In this document: positions 1 to 9,155 of the stretch, in pieces
Layout of the letters: each line of letters opens with the position of its first letter
Position numbering within the stretch: the stretch's first letter is position 1
Source: CAZSRX01 sp964609675 [NCBI: uncultured Bacteroidota bacterium]
GTDB lineage: Bacteria > CLD3 > SB21
Reading direction: 5' to 3'
Assembly (NCBI GenBank): GCA_964609675.1
Contig: CAZSRX010000013.1
Location: 1 to 64,000 of the forward strand
DNA length: 64,000 nucleotides
Notes under the pieces: model-generated
What the model was told of the DNA's origin: nothing
The model's input: only the letters and a program-made list of their open reading frames with translations
Database searches by the model: none
Translations under genes and position numbers: made by a program

Positions 1-46
1 ACTTATATTTTTTCAAATCCTTAACCCCTCATGGGGTCATTTGATA

Positions 47-676
47 CTATTTGATGAGAATCATTTTTCTTGATGCCGTTGCGCCCGCAGACTCTAACCG
101 ATAAAAATATATTCCCGTCGGTAGTGCGCCGGCATTAAACGTCGTTGCATAAGAGCCAACAGTCATATACCGGTCAATCAAAGTAACCACAGGTTGTCCC
201 AGCGAATTATATATCGTAAGTGTTGTTCGTCCCGATTTTGGTAGCGCATAGCGGATGGTGGTTGAAGGATTGAACGGATTGGGATAATTCGGATGCAAAG
301 TAAATTGTATCGGCACAACATTTGGATTTTGTTCAATATTTACGAGTGTTGCCGTTATACTGCCGGTCATGCCCATACTCTGATGTGGAATGCAATAATA
401 GGTATGTGTTCCGGGCTCGGTGATCACCTGTTCATAAGTCGTTGACGAACTGGTTATGGGCGCATTCCAGCTATTGGCTCCGCTTGTAGCGGTAGAGGTA
501 GTAGTATGTGTACCACTCACCCATTGCCATCGAACCGTATCACCGACACTAATATTTATATGCTGGGGCGAAAAACTGAAATTTTGAACATTGACGATAT
601 GCTTCGTCTGGCCTGATATGGTATTCCATGATATCCATGAAAGTAAGAGCAAGACCATTAGTTGAATCTTAATCAT
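47..676 (-). CDS. Secreted cupredoxin (plastocyanin-like) with type IX sorting domain
   Basis: A 209-residue secreted protein. Residues 1-22 form a signal peptide, followed by a plastocyanin/azurin-like fold (about 24-112). Type-1 copper ligands are visible: a His in the SGTHT segment and the C-terminal loop CIPHQSMGM, whose C-x2-H-x4-M spacing is that of plastocyanins. After a short linker comes the sorting domain beginning HPNYPNPFNPSTTIRY and ending GIYFYRLES...KMILIK, the class recognised by the type IX secretion system. I infer a copper-binding electron-transfer protein delivered to the cell surface. AAGGA sits just upstream of the ATG, supporting this start. It stands alone on its transcript in the visible sequence; the redox partner is unknown. 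Confidence 0.88.
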   Translation of the reverse strand: MIKIQLMVLLLLSWISWNTISGQTKHIVNVQNFSFSPQHINISVGDTVRWQWVSGTHTTTSTATSGANSWNAPITSSSTTYEQVITEPGTHTYYCIPHQSMGMTGSITATLVNIEQNPNVVPIQFTLHPNYPNPFNPSTTIRYALPKSGRTTLTIYNSLGQPVVTLIDRYMTVGSYATTFNAGALPTGIYFYRLESAGATASRKMILIK

Positions 677-938
677 ATTAATTCCTTTTCATAATTGTAT
701 GCTTTATTAGTTAAACAAAAAGCTAAAAAAGATATTCCCTAAACTATAGCAAAAAAATATTATTTTGAATCGATGGAACTACTTTAAGAATAAATTAAGT
801 CTGGCGACCACTTAATAAATGAGATAACGATTAAGACCGGATTCATGCCTAAGCTGAACCCAATAAGAGTTTGCTTATTCTCGTGGTGTAGATAACTCCC
901 AATAATAGAGTCGTCTGCCAACACTTACCGGAAATGCC

Positions 939-2360
939 TCAGAGATTATCGTTTTTCTGTCCGGACACAGAAATAATATTCAGATAACCCAGATAGGCGC
1001 GATTGAACCGTAGCCAGTTATGTACGACTCGTTTCCCGAACAATTTTACCAGCGGTGATACCCATGACGGAAAATATACCTTGTTTCTAATACTTCTAAA
1101 CAGATTGCCAAGGGTAATGAAGAAAAGATTTACGGCATCATGTATGGCATGGGTATAAGAATAGAAATCGCTGAAACATTCAATCATGCCTTTCTGCAGG
1201 GCTTCCGGAGATAAATGGCGCGGCCGGAAAACCACATGCATGGCATCGTAGTACTGCCAGTTTTTGTGCAGGAGGCGCCCTTCGCTTTCCATTTTCCGGT
1301 AGAACTCCGTGCCGGGTAAGGGTGTAAGTATCATATACTGTACGCTGGTCAGGCCGCTTTCCCGGCAGAACCGTGAAGTCAGGGGAATGGTTTCGGCGGT
1401 GTCGGCATCGCTGCCGAGAATGAACATGCCGTGAACATTGATACCGTGATTCCTGAAAACCTGGATGGCGTTTTTCACATCCTCAACGGTTTGATTTTTA
1501 TGCATCTCTTCAAGACTGGCGGGATTGATGGATTCGAAGCCGATATACACGGTACGGCAACCGGCTTCGCTCATGCGCCGAACCAGCGACAGGTTACGGC
1601 TGACTTCCACCCGGATCTGGCAGGACCAGCGTTTGATACCGTTGCTTCTGACTAATTCGAGCAACTGATCCGTTCGCTTTTTGTGAACCACAAAATTATC
1701 GTCCACGAAGAAAATCCATTTGTTCTTGTACTGTTTCGCTTCTTCAATCACTTGCTCAACGCGACGCATACGGTAGCCGCGTCCGAACATTTCTGTAACC
1801 GAACAGAATGTGCATTCATAGGGGCATCCGCGGGAGGTCATCACCGGCCAGTAACGGATTTTCTGCCAGTGCCGAAGCAGTGTATAATTTGGTATCGGGA
1901 CCGCATCCAGATTATCCATGCGTTCTCCGTGTACAATTTTATCGGTATATTTGCCGGAAAGCAGATCGACAATTTTAGTTTCTCCTTCGCCGACAAATAC
2001 CTGATCGAAATCATCCACCACGTCCTCCGGGATCATGCTGGCGTGAATGCCGCCGACGATAGTGCGCGACGGCCTACCCATAGCGGTACGACGGGCTTTA
2101 TATTCCCGTGCAATTACGCGGCCCCGGTCTATGGAAGGAGTCAGGCAACTGAGGCATAAAATATCGGTATCCGCCAGATCGTCGGCAATAACCGGCCGGC
2201 TCAGGATATTCTCGTTGAGTATTTCCGCATCAAATCCCGCTCGCGCCGCCAGTGTGGCCAGATACAACGGCCCGAGCATGGGTATCGTCATATATTGCGC
2301 AAACACGTTGGAATACGCTCCCGCCGGCTCGATAAAAGTCACTTTGGTTTTGTGTGCCAT
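939..2360 (-). CDS. B12-binding-domain radical SAM protein
   Basis: 473 residues. An N-terminal Rossmann-like cobalamin-binding domain (about 5-145, with the GGIHASMIPE segment) is followed by a radical SAM barrel whose [4Fe-4S] motif is C179-x3-C183-x2-C186 in RGCPYECTFCSV. The segment GCRTVYIGFES is typical of the BchE/HpnR-like B12 radical SAM group, which performs methylations and ring chemistry. The C-terminal about 80 residues are basic and aromatic-rich and may contact the membrane. The substrate cannot be deduced. The start lies 9 bases after the stop of the upstream small membrane protein and is preceded by AGGGGA, so the two genes are probably co-transcribed. Confidence 0.85.
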   Translation of the reverse strand: MAHKTKVTFIEPAGAYSNVFAQYMTIPMLGPLYLATLAARAGFDAEILNENILSRPVIADDLADTDILCLSCLTPSIDRGRVIAREYKARRTAMGRPSRTIVGGIHASMIPEDVVDDFDQVFVGEGETKIVDLLSGKYTDKIVHGERMDNLDAVPIPNYTLLRHWQKIRYWPVMTSRGCPYECTFCSVTEMFGRGYRMRRVEQVIEEAKQYKNKWIFFVDDNFVVHKKRTDQLLELVRSNGIKRWSCQIRVEVSRNLSLVRRMSEAGCRTVYIGFESINPASLEEMHKNQTVEDVKNAIQVFRNHGINVHGMFILGSDADTAETIPLTSRFCRESGLTSVQYMILTPLPGTEFYRKMESEGRLLHKNWQYYDAMHVVFRPRHLSPEALQKGMIECFSDFYSYTHAIHDAVNLFFITLGNLFRSIRNKVYFPSWVSPLVKLFGKRVVHNWLRFNRAYLGYLNIISVSGQKNDNL

Positions 2361-2369
2361 AACAGTCCC

Positions 2370-2855
2370 CTATGTTTCAATGGTTTTATTATAAATTTCT
2401 ATAATCAGCAGACAGACGCCAAAAACCACAAACGACATCGGCCATAAATCCTTGGATACAGTAAATACCAGCGTGAAGGTCAGGAACAGGCTGATGAAAA
2501 TAATGCCCAGATACGTAAATATCCGGTTGCGCCGAATCAGACCAACCGCAAGAAAACTGAAACCGGCTAATCCCAGAAACACCGGCCATAAAAACGCCAG
2601 ATCATGCCAGGATGTAAAATTAAGATAATAAAAGAAAAGACCGAGAAGAAAAATGAACGAGCCCAACCAAATCAGCACTTCGTCGATTTTATTTCTGTGA
2701 TAAAACAGTAAAATCAGACCGGCGCCCAGCACCAGCAGGCAAACCGGCCAATGCACGGAAAAACCCGCTATGAGCTTCAGATTTTCCATTGTCAGTCCGG
2801 TACCCGCAAAGATGAATATTAAAGCAAGGAAAAGAAGTGTTCGTTTTTGTTGCAT
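2370..2855 (-). CDS. Small polytopic membrane protein, LiaF/DUF5668-like
   Basis: 161 residues, almost entirely hydrophobic, with about six short membrane segments arranged as repeated hairpins (segments WPVCLLVLGAGLILLFYHR, WPVFLGLAGFSFLAVGLIRR and WPMSFVVFGVCLLIIEIY). The repeated W-P-x(3)-L/F-G pattern is characteristic of the membrane part of LiaF-type proteins (DUF5668). In LiaF the soluble toast-rack domain follows in the same chain; here it is absent, although a toast-rack protein is encoded separately at 40991-41851. The role is unknown, possibly envelope sensing. It is the first gene of a probable two-gene unit with the radical SAM protein. Confidence 0.6.
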   Translation of the reverse strand: MQQKRTLLFLALIFIFAGTGLTMENLKLIAGFSVHWPVCLLVLGAGLILLFYHRNKIDEVLIWLGSFIFLLGLFFYYLNFTSWHDLAFLWPVFLGLAGFSFLAVGLIRRNRIFTYLGIIFISLFLTFTLVFTVSKDLWPMSFVVFGVCLLIIEIYNKTIET

Positions 2856-3080
2856 GAGAATGCCTGTTCCGGTAATAAGGCAACTTTAAGCTACGTCAAA
2901 TTTTTAGGATTTCAAAGAGAAATAAATTTTTTTTGTAATGTACATAACAAGGGATAACGTCAATGGGAATCATGGATTTAGTATATACTAGAATTCCAGG
3001 GCCTCATTCCATTAACGAAATGTCCTAAGCGAATTTTTGTCAATCCGTTCCGAGACGCAAAGGCTTTGGGCCTATTGATA

Positions 3081-6000
3081 TCACTTTGCACTATTAATCG
3101 GCAATGAAAAACTGAACGTAGAACCCTCGCCTTTTTTACTTTGAACCCAGACTTTTCCGTTATGAAGAGAAATAATTTTCTTCACAATAGCCAAACCAAG
3201 CCCCGTGCTGGTTTCTCCGCCGGTCGGCTTGGCGCTCAGGCGTTTAAAGCCTTCAAATAACGTGCGGATATCTTCTTCGCTCAGTCCCTGACCGGTATCT
3301 TTGACATTCGTGATGACACGATCCAAATCAATTTCGCAGAACAGCCGCACTTCGCCTCCGGGAAAAGTGTATTTAATCGCATTACTTAAAAGATTGTCAA
3401 CGACCTCGGCGATACGCGTTTTGTCTATGACGACCTCGGGAATGTTATCATTTTTCTCGACAATGAGCCGGATGTTTTTCTGTGCGGCCCGCCGGCGGTG
3501 GAGGTTCTCGCACTCCTCGAATATCTGGTTCAGGTTTGCGCGCTGCAGATCCAGATTGATTTTACCGGATTCTATTGCCGATATGTCAAGCAGTTCGGAG
3601 ATCAGGTGCGTCATCTGGCGCCCGGTCTTCAAAACGCTTTCCAGGTCTTCAATGGCATCGGCCGCATCAAACCGGCCGTTACGAATATCTTCAATAATCA
3701 GATCAATAAAACCGATCATTGCGCTCAGCGGATTGCGAAGGTCATGTGCGGCAATGCCCAGAAATTCGTTTTTTTGCTCATTCAGTCTTTTCAGCTCAGC
3801 GTTCACGGATTCCAGCTCTTCTTTTTTCCGGTTTAATTCTTTCGTTCGTTCCGCAACCTGATGTTCGAGAAAGGATTTTTGTTTCTCGATTTTCTTTATG
3901 CGGCCCCTGTACCATAAAAACGCCGAACTCAGAATCATAATAAATACCGCCAGCTTAAACCAAACGGTATTCCAGAACGGCGGATGTACCGTAATCGTCA
4001 GCGTGAGCCCTTTTTCGTTCCATATACCGTCGGAGTTGGAGCCCTTTACACGAAACACATACTCCCCGGCATCCAGATTCGTATAAGTGACAAAGCGGCG
4101 GTTGCCGGCAGAAATCCAGTCTGTGTCAAAATTTTCCATTTTATAGGCATAGCGGTTTTTTTCCGGAAAAGCGAAACTCAACGCGGCAAACTCAAACGAA
4201 AAAACATAGTCTTTGTAGGACAAATCGATATGCCGCAGTGTATGCGTCATCGATCCTTCCAAAACCGGTCGGTTGAATTTCTGAAACGATGTAAGGACTA
4301 CAGGTGGCACAAAGGGATTATCCGCCACACTGTCGGGATGAAATATATTAAATCCATTTATCCCGCCAAAAAGAAAATACCCATCGCGGGTTTTGCAATA
4401 CGATGACTGGTTGAACTCATCGCTTTGAAGACCGTCATTGGCGTCATAATTCCGGAACCGGAAAGTGGCATCGCCTACCGGCGTAATTTTTGACAAACCG
4501 CGGTTGGTGCTGACCCAAAAATTACCGTCCCTATCTTCCAGTATGCCATAAACGACATCATTGGCTAATCCGTCATTTTGTGTCAGGCGTGTAATGACGC
4601 CGGTTTGCGGATTTAACCGGTTGAGTCCCCCGCCAAAAGTGCCGACCCAGATAAATCCATTGCGGTCTTCCGTTATGCACAGAACCATGTTACGGCTTAA
4701 GGAATGAGGATTAGCCGGATCATTCCGGTAATGAAAAAATCCGTCCGTATGGGGATCATAGCAGTCCAGGCCGTTATCGGTACCCACCCACATACGGCGA
4801 TTGCCGTCAATATAAATACAGCGCACGATATTGTGGCTCAGACTTTGAGTATCGCCAGGCGTATGCACATAATGCCTGAAGGTCATGGTCGTTTTATCAA
4901 TGCGGTTCAGTCCTCCACCCTGTGTACCGACCCATAAAAATCCCTTATCGTCATTCCGTATGGCATAGACGACCTGATGGCTGAGACTATTACCGGGGTT
5001 GTTTTTATCGGGACGATAATGAATAAATCGTTGTTTTGCAGGCACCCAGAGATCCAGACCATCTTCCGTTCCAATCCACAGTTTTTGTTCGGCATCCTGC
5101 CACAAACAGCGTATAATGTCGCTACCTATAGAAAACGGGTCGTTATACTGGTATCGGAAGCGTTTAAAAGATAAATTTTTTCTTGAAAACAGGTTCAGCC
5201 CGCCGCCTTCCGTTCCTATCCAGATATCGTCTTTATGATCTTCGTAAATCGCCCAAACATAATTATAACTTAGACTGTTGCGATTGTCCGGCTGATTATG
5301 AAAATGGGAAAACTTGCTTCGACGAGGATTATATATATTGATGCCCCCTCCGAATGTTCCGATCCATAATAAACCGCTCCGGTCTTCAAAAACCGACTGG
5401 ACAATTCCGTGTGTGAGACTGAAAGGATTGCCCTGCTGCGGCATATAGGTCGTAAATGCTTGACTGACGGGATTGAACAGGCACAATCCGCCCCCTTCTG
5501 TGCCGAACCACATATGTTTCCTGCTATCCTCATAAATGGTCCAAATACCGTCATTCGCAATACTGCCGAGGTTGCCGGGATTATGCCGATAACGGACAAA
5601 CGTTTCGTTTCGGCTGTCGAACAGACACGCGCCGCCGCTTCGCGTACCAACCCACATCCGGTTTTCGGAATCCTTATAGATAGACCATATGATATTATCA
5701 CTAAGACTCGCCGGATCGGCCGGATTATAGCGATAATGCCTGATTCGCTGTGTTTGCGGATCCATTACGGAAATTCCCTTATTCGTGCCTATCCATAAAT
5801 TACCCTTATGATCTTCGGCCAACGCACGGACAATGTTTCCGGCAATTGTATTGGAATCATCCGGATTATGGCGATAACGCATGAAAGACTTACCGTCCGA
5901 ATTCAACCTGTTCAGCCCGTCACGTGTACCTACCCATACACTTCCGGCGTGGTCAATCAGTATCGAGCGCACGCTGTTGTGACTCAAGGATAAGGGATTC

Positions 6001-6440
6001 TGCGGATCATTTTTATAATTTATAAAAATACCGGTAAACGGGTCAAAGCGATTGAGTCCGCCATTATTTGTACCCAGCCAGAGATAACCGGCGCTATCTT
6101 TTCTGATAACCCAAATATAATTGTCCGATATGGATAACGAATCGGCAGGGTCATGCCGAAACACTAAAAAACGGTAGCCATCATACCGGTTAAGCCCTTC
6201 CTGAGTGCCTATCCAGATAAATCCGAAGTTATCCTGCTCTATAGCGCTCACAGCGCTTTGCGACAATCCATGCTCGATGGAAAGATGATCGAAACGTACA
6301 TCCGAAGTCTGGGATACAACTGGACGGGTACAAAAGACAAGAAATACCGTACAAACAAGAATATATGATCCCAAAAAGACAAAAAGCCTTTTAGGAGCGA
6401 TGTGGTATTTGCCAAGGAAAGGGGTTGAATCGGGTATCAT
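3081..6440 (-). CDS. Two-component-regulator propeller sensor histidine kinase
   Basis: 1119 residues. An N-terminal signal/anchor segment (about 20-43) is followed by about 13 propeller repeats of the W-[IVLF]-G-T-x2-G type (two beta-propellers, about 48-690), a Y_Y_Y domain (about 720-815) ending in a transmembrane helix (about 820-842), a coiled-coil linker, a HisKA domain with phospho-acceptor H899 in AAHDLRNPL, and a HATPase domain with N-box DNLLSNAIKYT and G-boxes DTGQGLSEED and TGLGLAIVKK. The periplasmic propeller should bind a ligand, often a glycan in Bacteroidetes. Unlike the hybrid HTCS regulators it stops after the ATPase: there is no receiver or AraC output domain, and no response regulator lies beside it. 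It diverges from the OPT transporter gene across 183 bases. Confidence 0.92.
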   Translation of the reverse strand: MIPDSTPFLGKYHIAPKRLFVFLGSYILVCTVFLVFCTRPVVSQTSDVRFDHLSIEHGLSQSAVSAIEQDNFGFIWIGTQEGLNRYDGYRFLVFRHDPADSLSISDNYIWVIRKDSAGYLWLGTNNGGLNRFDPFTGIFINYKNDPQNPLSLSHNSVRSILIDHAGSVWVGTRDGLNRLNSDGKSFMRYRHNPDDSNTIAGNIVRALAEDHKGNLWIGTNKGISVMDPQTQRIRHYRYNPADPASLSDNIIWSIYKDSENRMWVGTRSGGACLFDSRNETFVRYRHNPGNLGSIANDGIWTIYEDSRKHMWFGTEGGGLCLFNPVSQAFTTYMPQQGNPFSLTHGIVQSVFEDRSGLLWIGTFGGGINIYNPRRSKFSHFHNQPDNRNSLSYNYVWAIYEDHKDDIWIGTEGGGLNLFSRKNLSFKRFRYQYNDPFSIGSDIIRCLWQDAEQKLWIGTEDGLDLWVPAKQRFIHYRPDKNNPGNSLSHQVVYAIRNDDKGFLWVGTQGGGLNRIDKTTMTFRHYVHTPGDTQSLSHNIVRCIYIDGNRRMWVGTDNGLDCYDPHTDGFFHYRNDPANPHSLSRNMVLCITEDRNGFIWVGTFGGGLNRLNPQTGVITRLTQNDGLANDVVYGILEDRDGNFWVSTNRGLSKITPVGDATFRFRNYDANDGLQSDEFNQSSYCKTRDGYFLFGGINGFNIFHPDSVADNPFVPPVVLTSFQKFNRPVLEGSMTHTLRHIDLSYKDYVFSFEFAALSFAFPEKNRYAYKMENFDTDWISAGNRRFVTYTNLDAGEYVFRVKGSNSDGIWNEKGLTLTITVHPPFWNTVWFKLAVFIMILSSAFLWYRGRIKKIEKQKSFLEHQVAERTKELNRKKEELESVNAELKRLNEQKNEFLGIAAHDLRNPLSAMIGFIDLIIEDIRNGRFDAADAIEDLESVLKTGRQMTHLISELLDISAIESGKINLDLQRANLNQIFEECENLHRRRAAQKNIRLIVEKNDNIPEVVIDKTRIAEVVDNLLSNAIKYTFPGGEVRLFCEIDLDRVITNVKDTGQGLSEEDIRTLFEGFKRLSAKPTGGETSTGLGLAIVKKIISLHNGKVWVQSKKGEGSTFSFSLPINSAK

Positions 6441-6563
6441 GAAGAATATAACCCTGTTAAGTTTTAAAACTTACTTACTATGAATATATAAACTTTTTAT
6501 TGTTTATCAAATTGAAACCTCAAAAAACCATTTTATACAATTTAAAATTCAAACCGATAAAGA

Positions 6564-6592
6564 TTGATAAAAATACTTATATTTGTTATAAT
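6564..6592 (+). promoter_or_regulatory. Probable sigma70-type promoter of the OPT transporter
   Basis: TTGATA at 6564-6569 and TATAAT at 6587-6592 are separated by 17 bases, inside the AT-rich divergent spacer between the propeller kinase and the OPT gene. The predicted transcript start near 6599 leaves a leader of about 25 bases before the ATG at 6624. Confidence 0.6.
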
Positions 6593-6623
6593 CGCTTAAA
6601 ATTATAAACTAACTTTCAATTCT

Positions 6624-8705
6624 ATGAACAACAGAAAGCCTTTTAAGCCATACGTCGCGGCTGAAAGCGACATGAAGGAATTTACATTCCGCGCCGTTTT
6701 TCTTGGCGTCATCATGGCAATGGTCATGAGCGCGGCCAACGCTTATTTGGGATTAAAAGCCGGTATGACCATCGCCGCCACCTATACTACTGCGGTAATT
6801 GCCATGGCCGTGCTAAAAGGACTTAAAGGAAGCATTCTGGAGGAGAACTGCGCAAGGACCATCGGTTCGATCGGCGGTAATATTGCTTCGGGGGCGATAT
6901 TTACGCTGCCGGCGTTTTTCATCGCAACCATTTGGTCGCCTTTTTACGATATATCCCACTATCTTATTTCGACCGTAATATTGATAACCGGCGGTATTTT
7001 AGGCGTGATGTTCGTAACCCTGACACGCCGCGTACTTGTGGAAAACGCCGAACTGCCGTTTCCGGAATCCATTGCGGCGGCAGAAATACACAAATCCGGG
7101 CAAAAAGGCTCCGGCGGCAGCGGATTCTTGTTTACCGGTATGGGTATCGGCGCGCTGTTCACCGGATTGCTGGAATATAAATTCATCGCGATAAAGTGGC
7201 AGAAGCTCATTAGTATCGGGAAAGGCCATTTACTAATCCGTGGACCCGAAATGAGTCCGGCGTTTCTCGGTGTGGGCTATATCATCGGCCCGAAACTGGC
7301 CGGTATCAATTTCAGCGGTGGCGTGCTGGCGTGGGGTTTGCTGGCGCCGATTATTGCGTTTGCCATGCATTACCAAAATATTCAGACGGTGGATAACTGG
7401 CCGGACGAAATTATCCGCATCTGGAAAAACTATGTGCGCTATATCGCCATCGGCGGCATGCTTGTCGGCGCGTTTTATACGTTATATAAAATGAAAGATA
7501 ATCTGATGGAGGGCATAAGCAAATCGTTCTCAAACCTGCGCCGCTCATCCACCAGACAGGAACATCTTCTCCGGACCGACCGCGACATTCACATTCGCTG
7601 GGCGGTACCGGTATTTGTTATTATCGCGGTCATCATGGTCATGATTTTCTATTGGTTTTCTCAGAATCTGATCGCCGCGCTCGTCGCAATGATTGTCATG
7701 TCCCTGATGGGATTCATATTCGCGGCCGTGTCGGGTTATCTGGTCGGCATTATCGGCGTCAGCAGCAACCCCACCAGCGGGTTGACGGTTGCGGTACTGA
7801 TAGTCGTTGCCTTTCTGATGGTCGCGCTCGGCATGTCGGGTCATGAGGGTATCGCGGCGGTCCTCGGCGTGGCGGCGTTTACCTGTGTTTCGGTATCGGT
7901 CGCCGGCGAGATGATGCAGGACCTGAAAGCCGGTCATATTCTCGGCGGCACGCCCTGGCGGATGCAGTTCGGCGACATGTTCGGCATTACGGCTGCCGCC
8001 ACAACCATGTTTATAATCCTTTCCATCCTGCATCTTGGCGATATTAAACAAAACGTCAATGATCGTCTTGAAAAAATGGATAAATCCGGTGTAACCGCCC
8101 ACACTTACCGCGGCGACCTGGAAATCTGGGCCGGTAAAACCCTGTCCGTCAGCGATATCCGGAAATTGGAACCGGAACAGCAGAATGAATTTCTCGGCGT
8201 TAACGCGGGATTTGGCGGCGAACGCATCCCCGCCCCGCAGGCCAGTCTCATGGCCGTTGTGGCAAAAAGTATCATCGAGAAAAAAACAGAGTGGATTCTC
8301 ATTCTTGTCGGCATTTTTATGGGCCTGGCTTTTATCATGATGCAGGTCAAAAGCCCGATGCTCATCAGCGTTGGCATGTATTTGCCCATCGAGACTTCAT
8401 TCGCCATTTTTGCCGGCGGACTTTTCAAAGGCGTTGTGGACTATTATACCCGCAAGAAAAATATGGACGACCCTGCCAGGGAATCTGTCTCGAACACGGG
8501 GACTTTAATCGCCTCCGGATTAATTGCGGGCGAGGCGCTTATCGGGATTCTTTTCGCCCTGCTGGCTTTTGCTGAAATCAAAATCGCGCATGTTTTCGAG
8601 GAACCCTCATATCTGGCCAGCATGATACTTATGACTCTGATTGGCCTGATGATGGTCTGGCTGCCGCTCAGAAAACATAAATTATCTGTAAACACGAAAG
8701 CATAA
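6624..8705 (+). CDS. OPT family oligopeptide transporter
   Basis: 693-residue polytopic inner-membrane protein with roughly 14-16 hydrophobic segments. The N-terminal block with FRAVFLGVIMAMVMSAANAYLG and the following KAGMTIAATY is typical of the OPT family, and an internal loop carries FGGERIPAPQASLMA. Family members import oligopeptides or metal chelates by proton coupling; the substrate here is not predictable. The first part of the second half (FPESIAAAEIHKSGQ near residue 150) is also diagnostic of the bacterial OPT branch. It has its own promoter and is followed after 8 bases by the alkyltransferase-like gene. The divergent propeller kinase might sense the same nutrient, which is inference only. 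Confidence 0.88.
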   Translation: MNNRKPFKPYVAAESDMKEFTFRAVFLGVIMAMVMSAANAYLGLKAGMTIAATYTTAVIAMAVLKGLKGSILEENCARTIGSIGGNIASGAIFTLPAFFIATIWSPFYDISHYLISTVILITGGILGVMFVTLTRRVLVENAELPFPESIAAAEIHKSGQKGSGGSGFLFTGMGIGALFTGLLEYKFIAIKWQKLISIGKGHLLIRGPEMSPAFLGVGYIIGPKLAGINFSGGVLAWGLLAPIIAFAMHYQNIQTVDNWPDEIIRIWKNYVRYIAIGGMLVGAFYTLYKMKDNLMEGISKSFSNLRRSSTRQEHLLRTDRDIHIRWAVPVFVIIAVIMVMIFYWFSQNLIAALVAMIVMSLMGFIFAAVSGYLVGIIGVSSNPTSGLTVAVLIVVAFLMVALGMSGHEGIAAVLGVAAFTCVSVSVAGEMMQDLKAGHILGGTPWRMQFGDMFGITAAATTMFIILSILHLGDIKQNVNDRLEKMDKSGVTAHTYRGDLEIWAGKTLSVSDIRKLEPEQQNEFLGVNAGFGGERIPAPQASLMAVVAKSIIEKKTEWILILVGIFMGLAFIMMQVKSPMLISVGMYLPIETSFAIFAGGLFKGVVDYYTRKKNMDDPARESVSNTGTLIASGLIAGEALIGILFALLAFAEIKIAHVFEEPSYLASMILMTLIGLMMVWLPLRKHKLSVNTKA

Positions 8706-8713
8706 GTAGTTAT

Positions 8714-9049
8714 TTGAAATCAGAAAGTTCTTACGACCGGATTTACCGTGTTGTTAAAAAAATTCCTTTCGGCAAAGTGGCCACTTACGGTCAGGTTGCC
8801 TGTCTGGCGGGATTGAAAGGCCAATCGCGACTTGTCGGCTATGCCCTGCACCGTCTGCTGCCCGGCGCCGATATTCCCTGGCAACGCGTGATCAATGCCA
8901 AAGGTATGCTATCGTTCCCGAAAAATAATGCATTCTGCCGCTTACAAAAACAATTACTGGCCCAAGAGGGCATACAATTTACACGAGAAATGATTGATTT
9001 AAAAAAATACTCCTGGAAAGCAAAAGCCATAAAATGTAAATCCTTTTAA
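8714..9049 (+). CDS. Alkyltransferase-like protein (MGMT-related, no active-site Cys)
   Basis: 111 residues, the length of stand-alone alkyltransferase-like (ATL) proteins. The fold signature IPFGKVATYGQVA (17-29), the arginine-finger segment R39-L-V-G-Y-A-L, and the active-site segment I-P-W56-Q-R-V-I are present. O6-alkylguanine transferases have PCHRV; here the acceptor Cys is Trp, as in ATLs, and the usual His is Gln. Such proteins bind O6-alkylguanine without repairing it and recruit nucleotide-excision repair. The best start is TTG at 8714, since there is no suitable ATG before the conserved Y-x2-I-Y segment. It lies 8 bases after the OPT gene and probably shares its mRNA. Confidence 0.85.
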   Translation: MKSESSYDRIYRVVKKIPFGKVATYGQVACLAGLKGQSRLVGYALHRLLPGADIPWQRVINAKGMLSFPKNNAFCRLQKQLLAQEGIQFTREMIDLKKYSWKAKAIKCKSF

Positions 9050-9155
9050 TGGCTGCAGGATATATAAAATGTTTTTTCACCGCTGAGCTGTGATAGCGTA
9101 TTTATTAACCGATTGCACTCCCCCATCCAAACTAAAACATGTTTTGAATTAACCG

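Noticed and set aside
22-40. Short hairpin ACCCC-ATGA-GGGGT after the cupredoxin gene as a terminator
   Set aside because: The five-base-pair stem is not followed by a T run on the minus strand, so I do not call it.
1431-2394. Overlapping plus-strand open frames opposite the radical SAM gene
   Set aside because: They lack ribosome sites and family motifs, and lie antisense to a clearly conserved protein.
7545-8102. 185-residue minus-strand frame inside the OPT gene, rich in His, Asp and Arg
   Set aside because: Its composition is what is expected antisense to hydrophobic codons; there is no start context or homology that I recognise.
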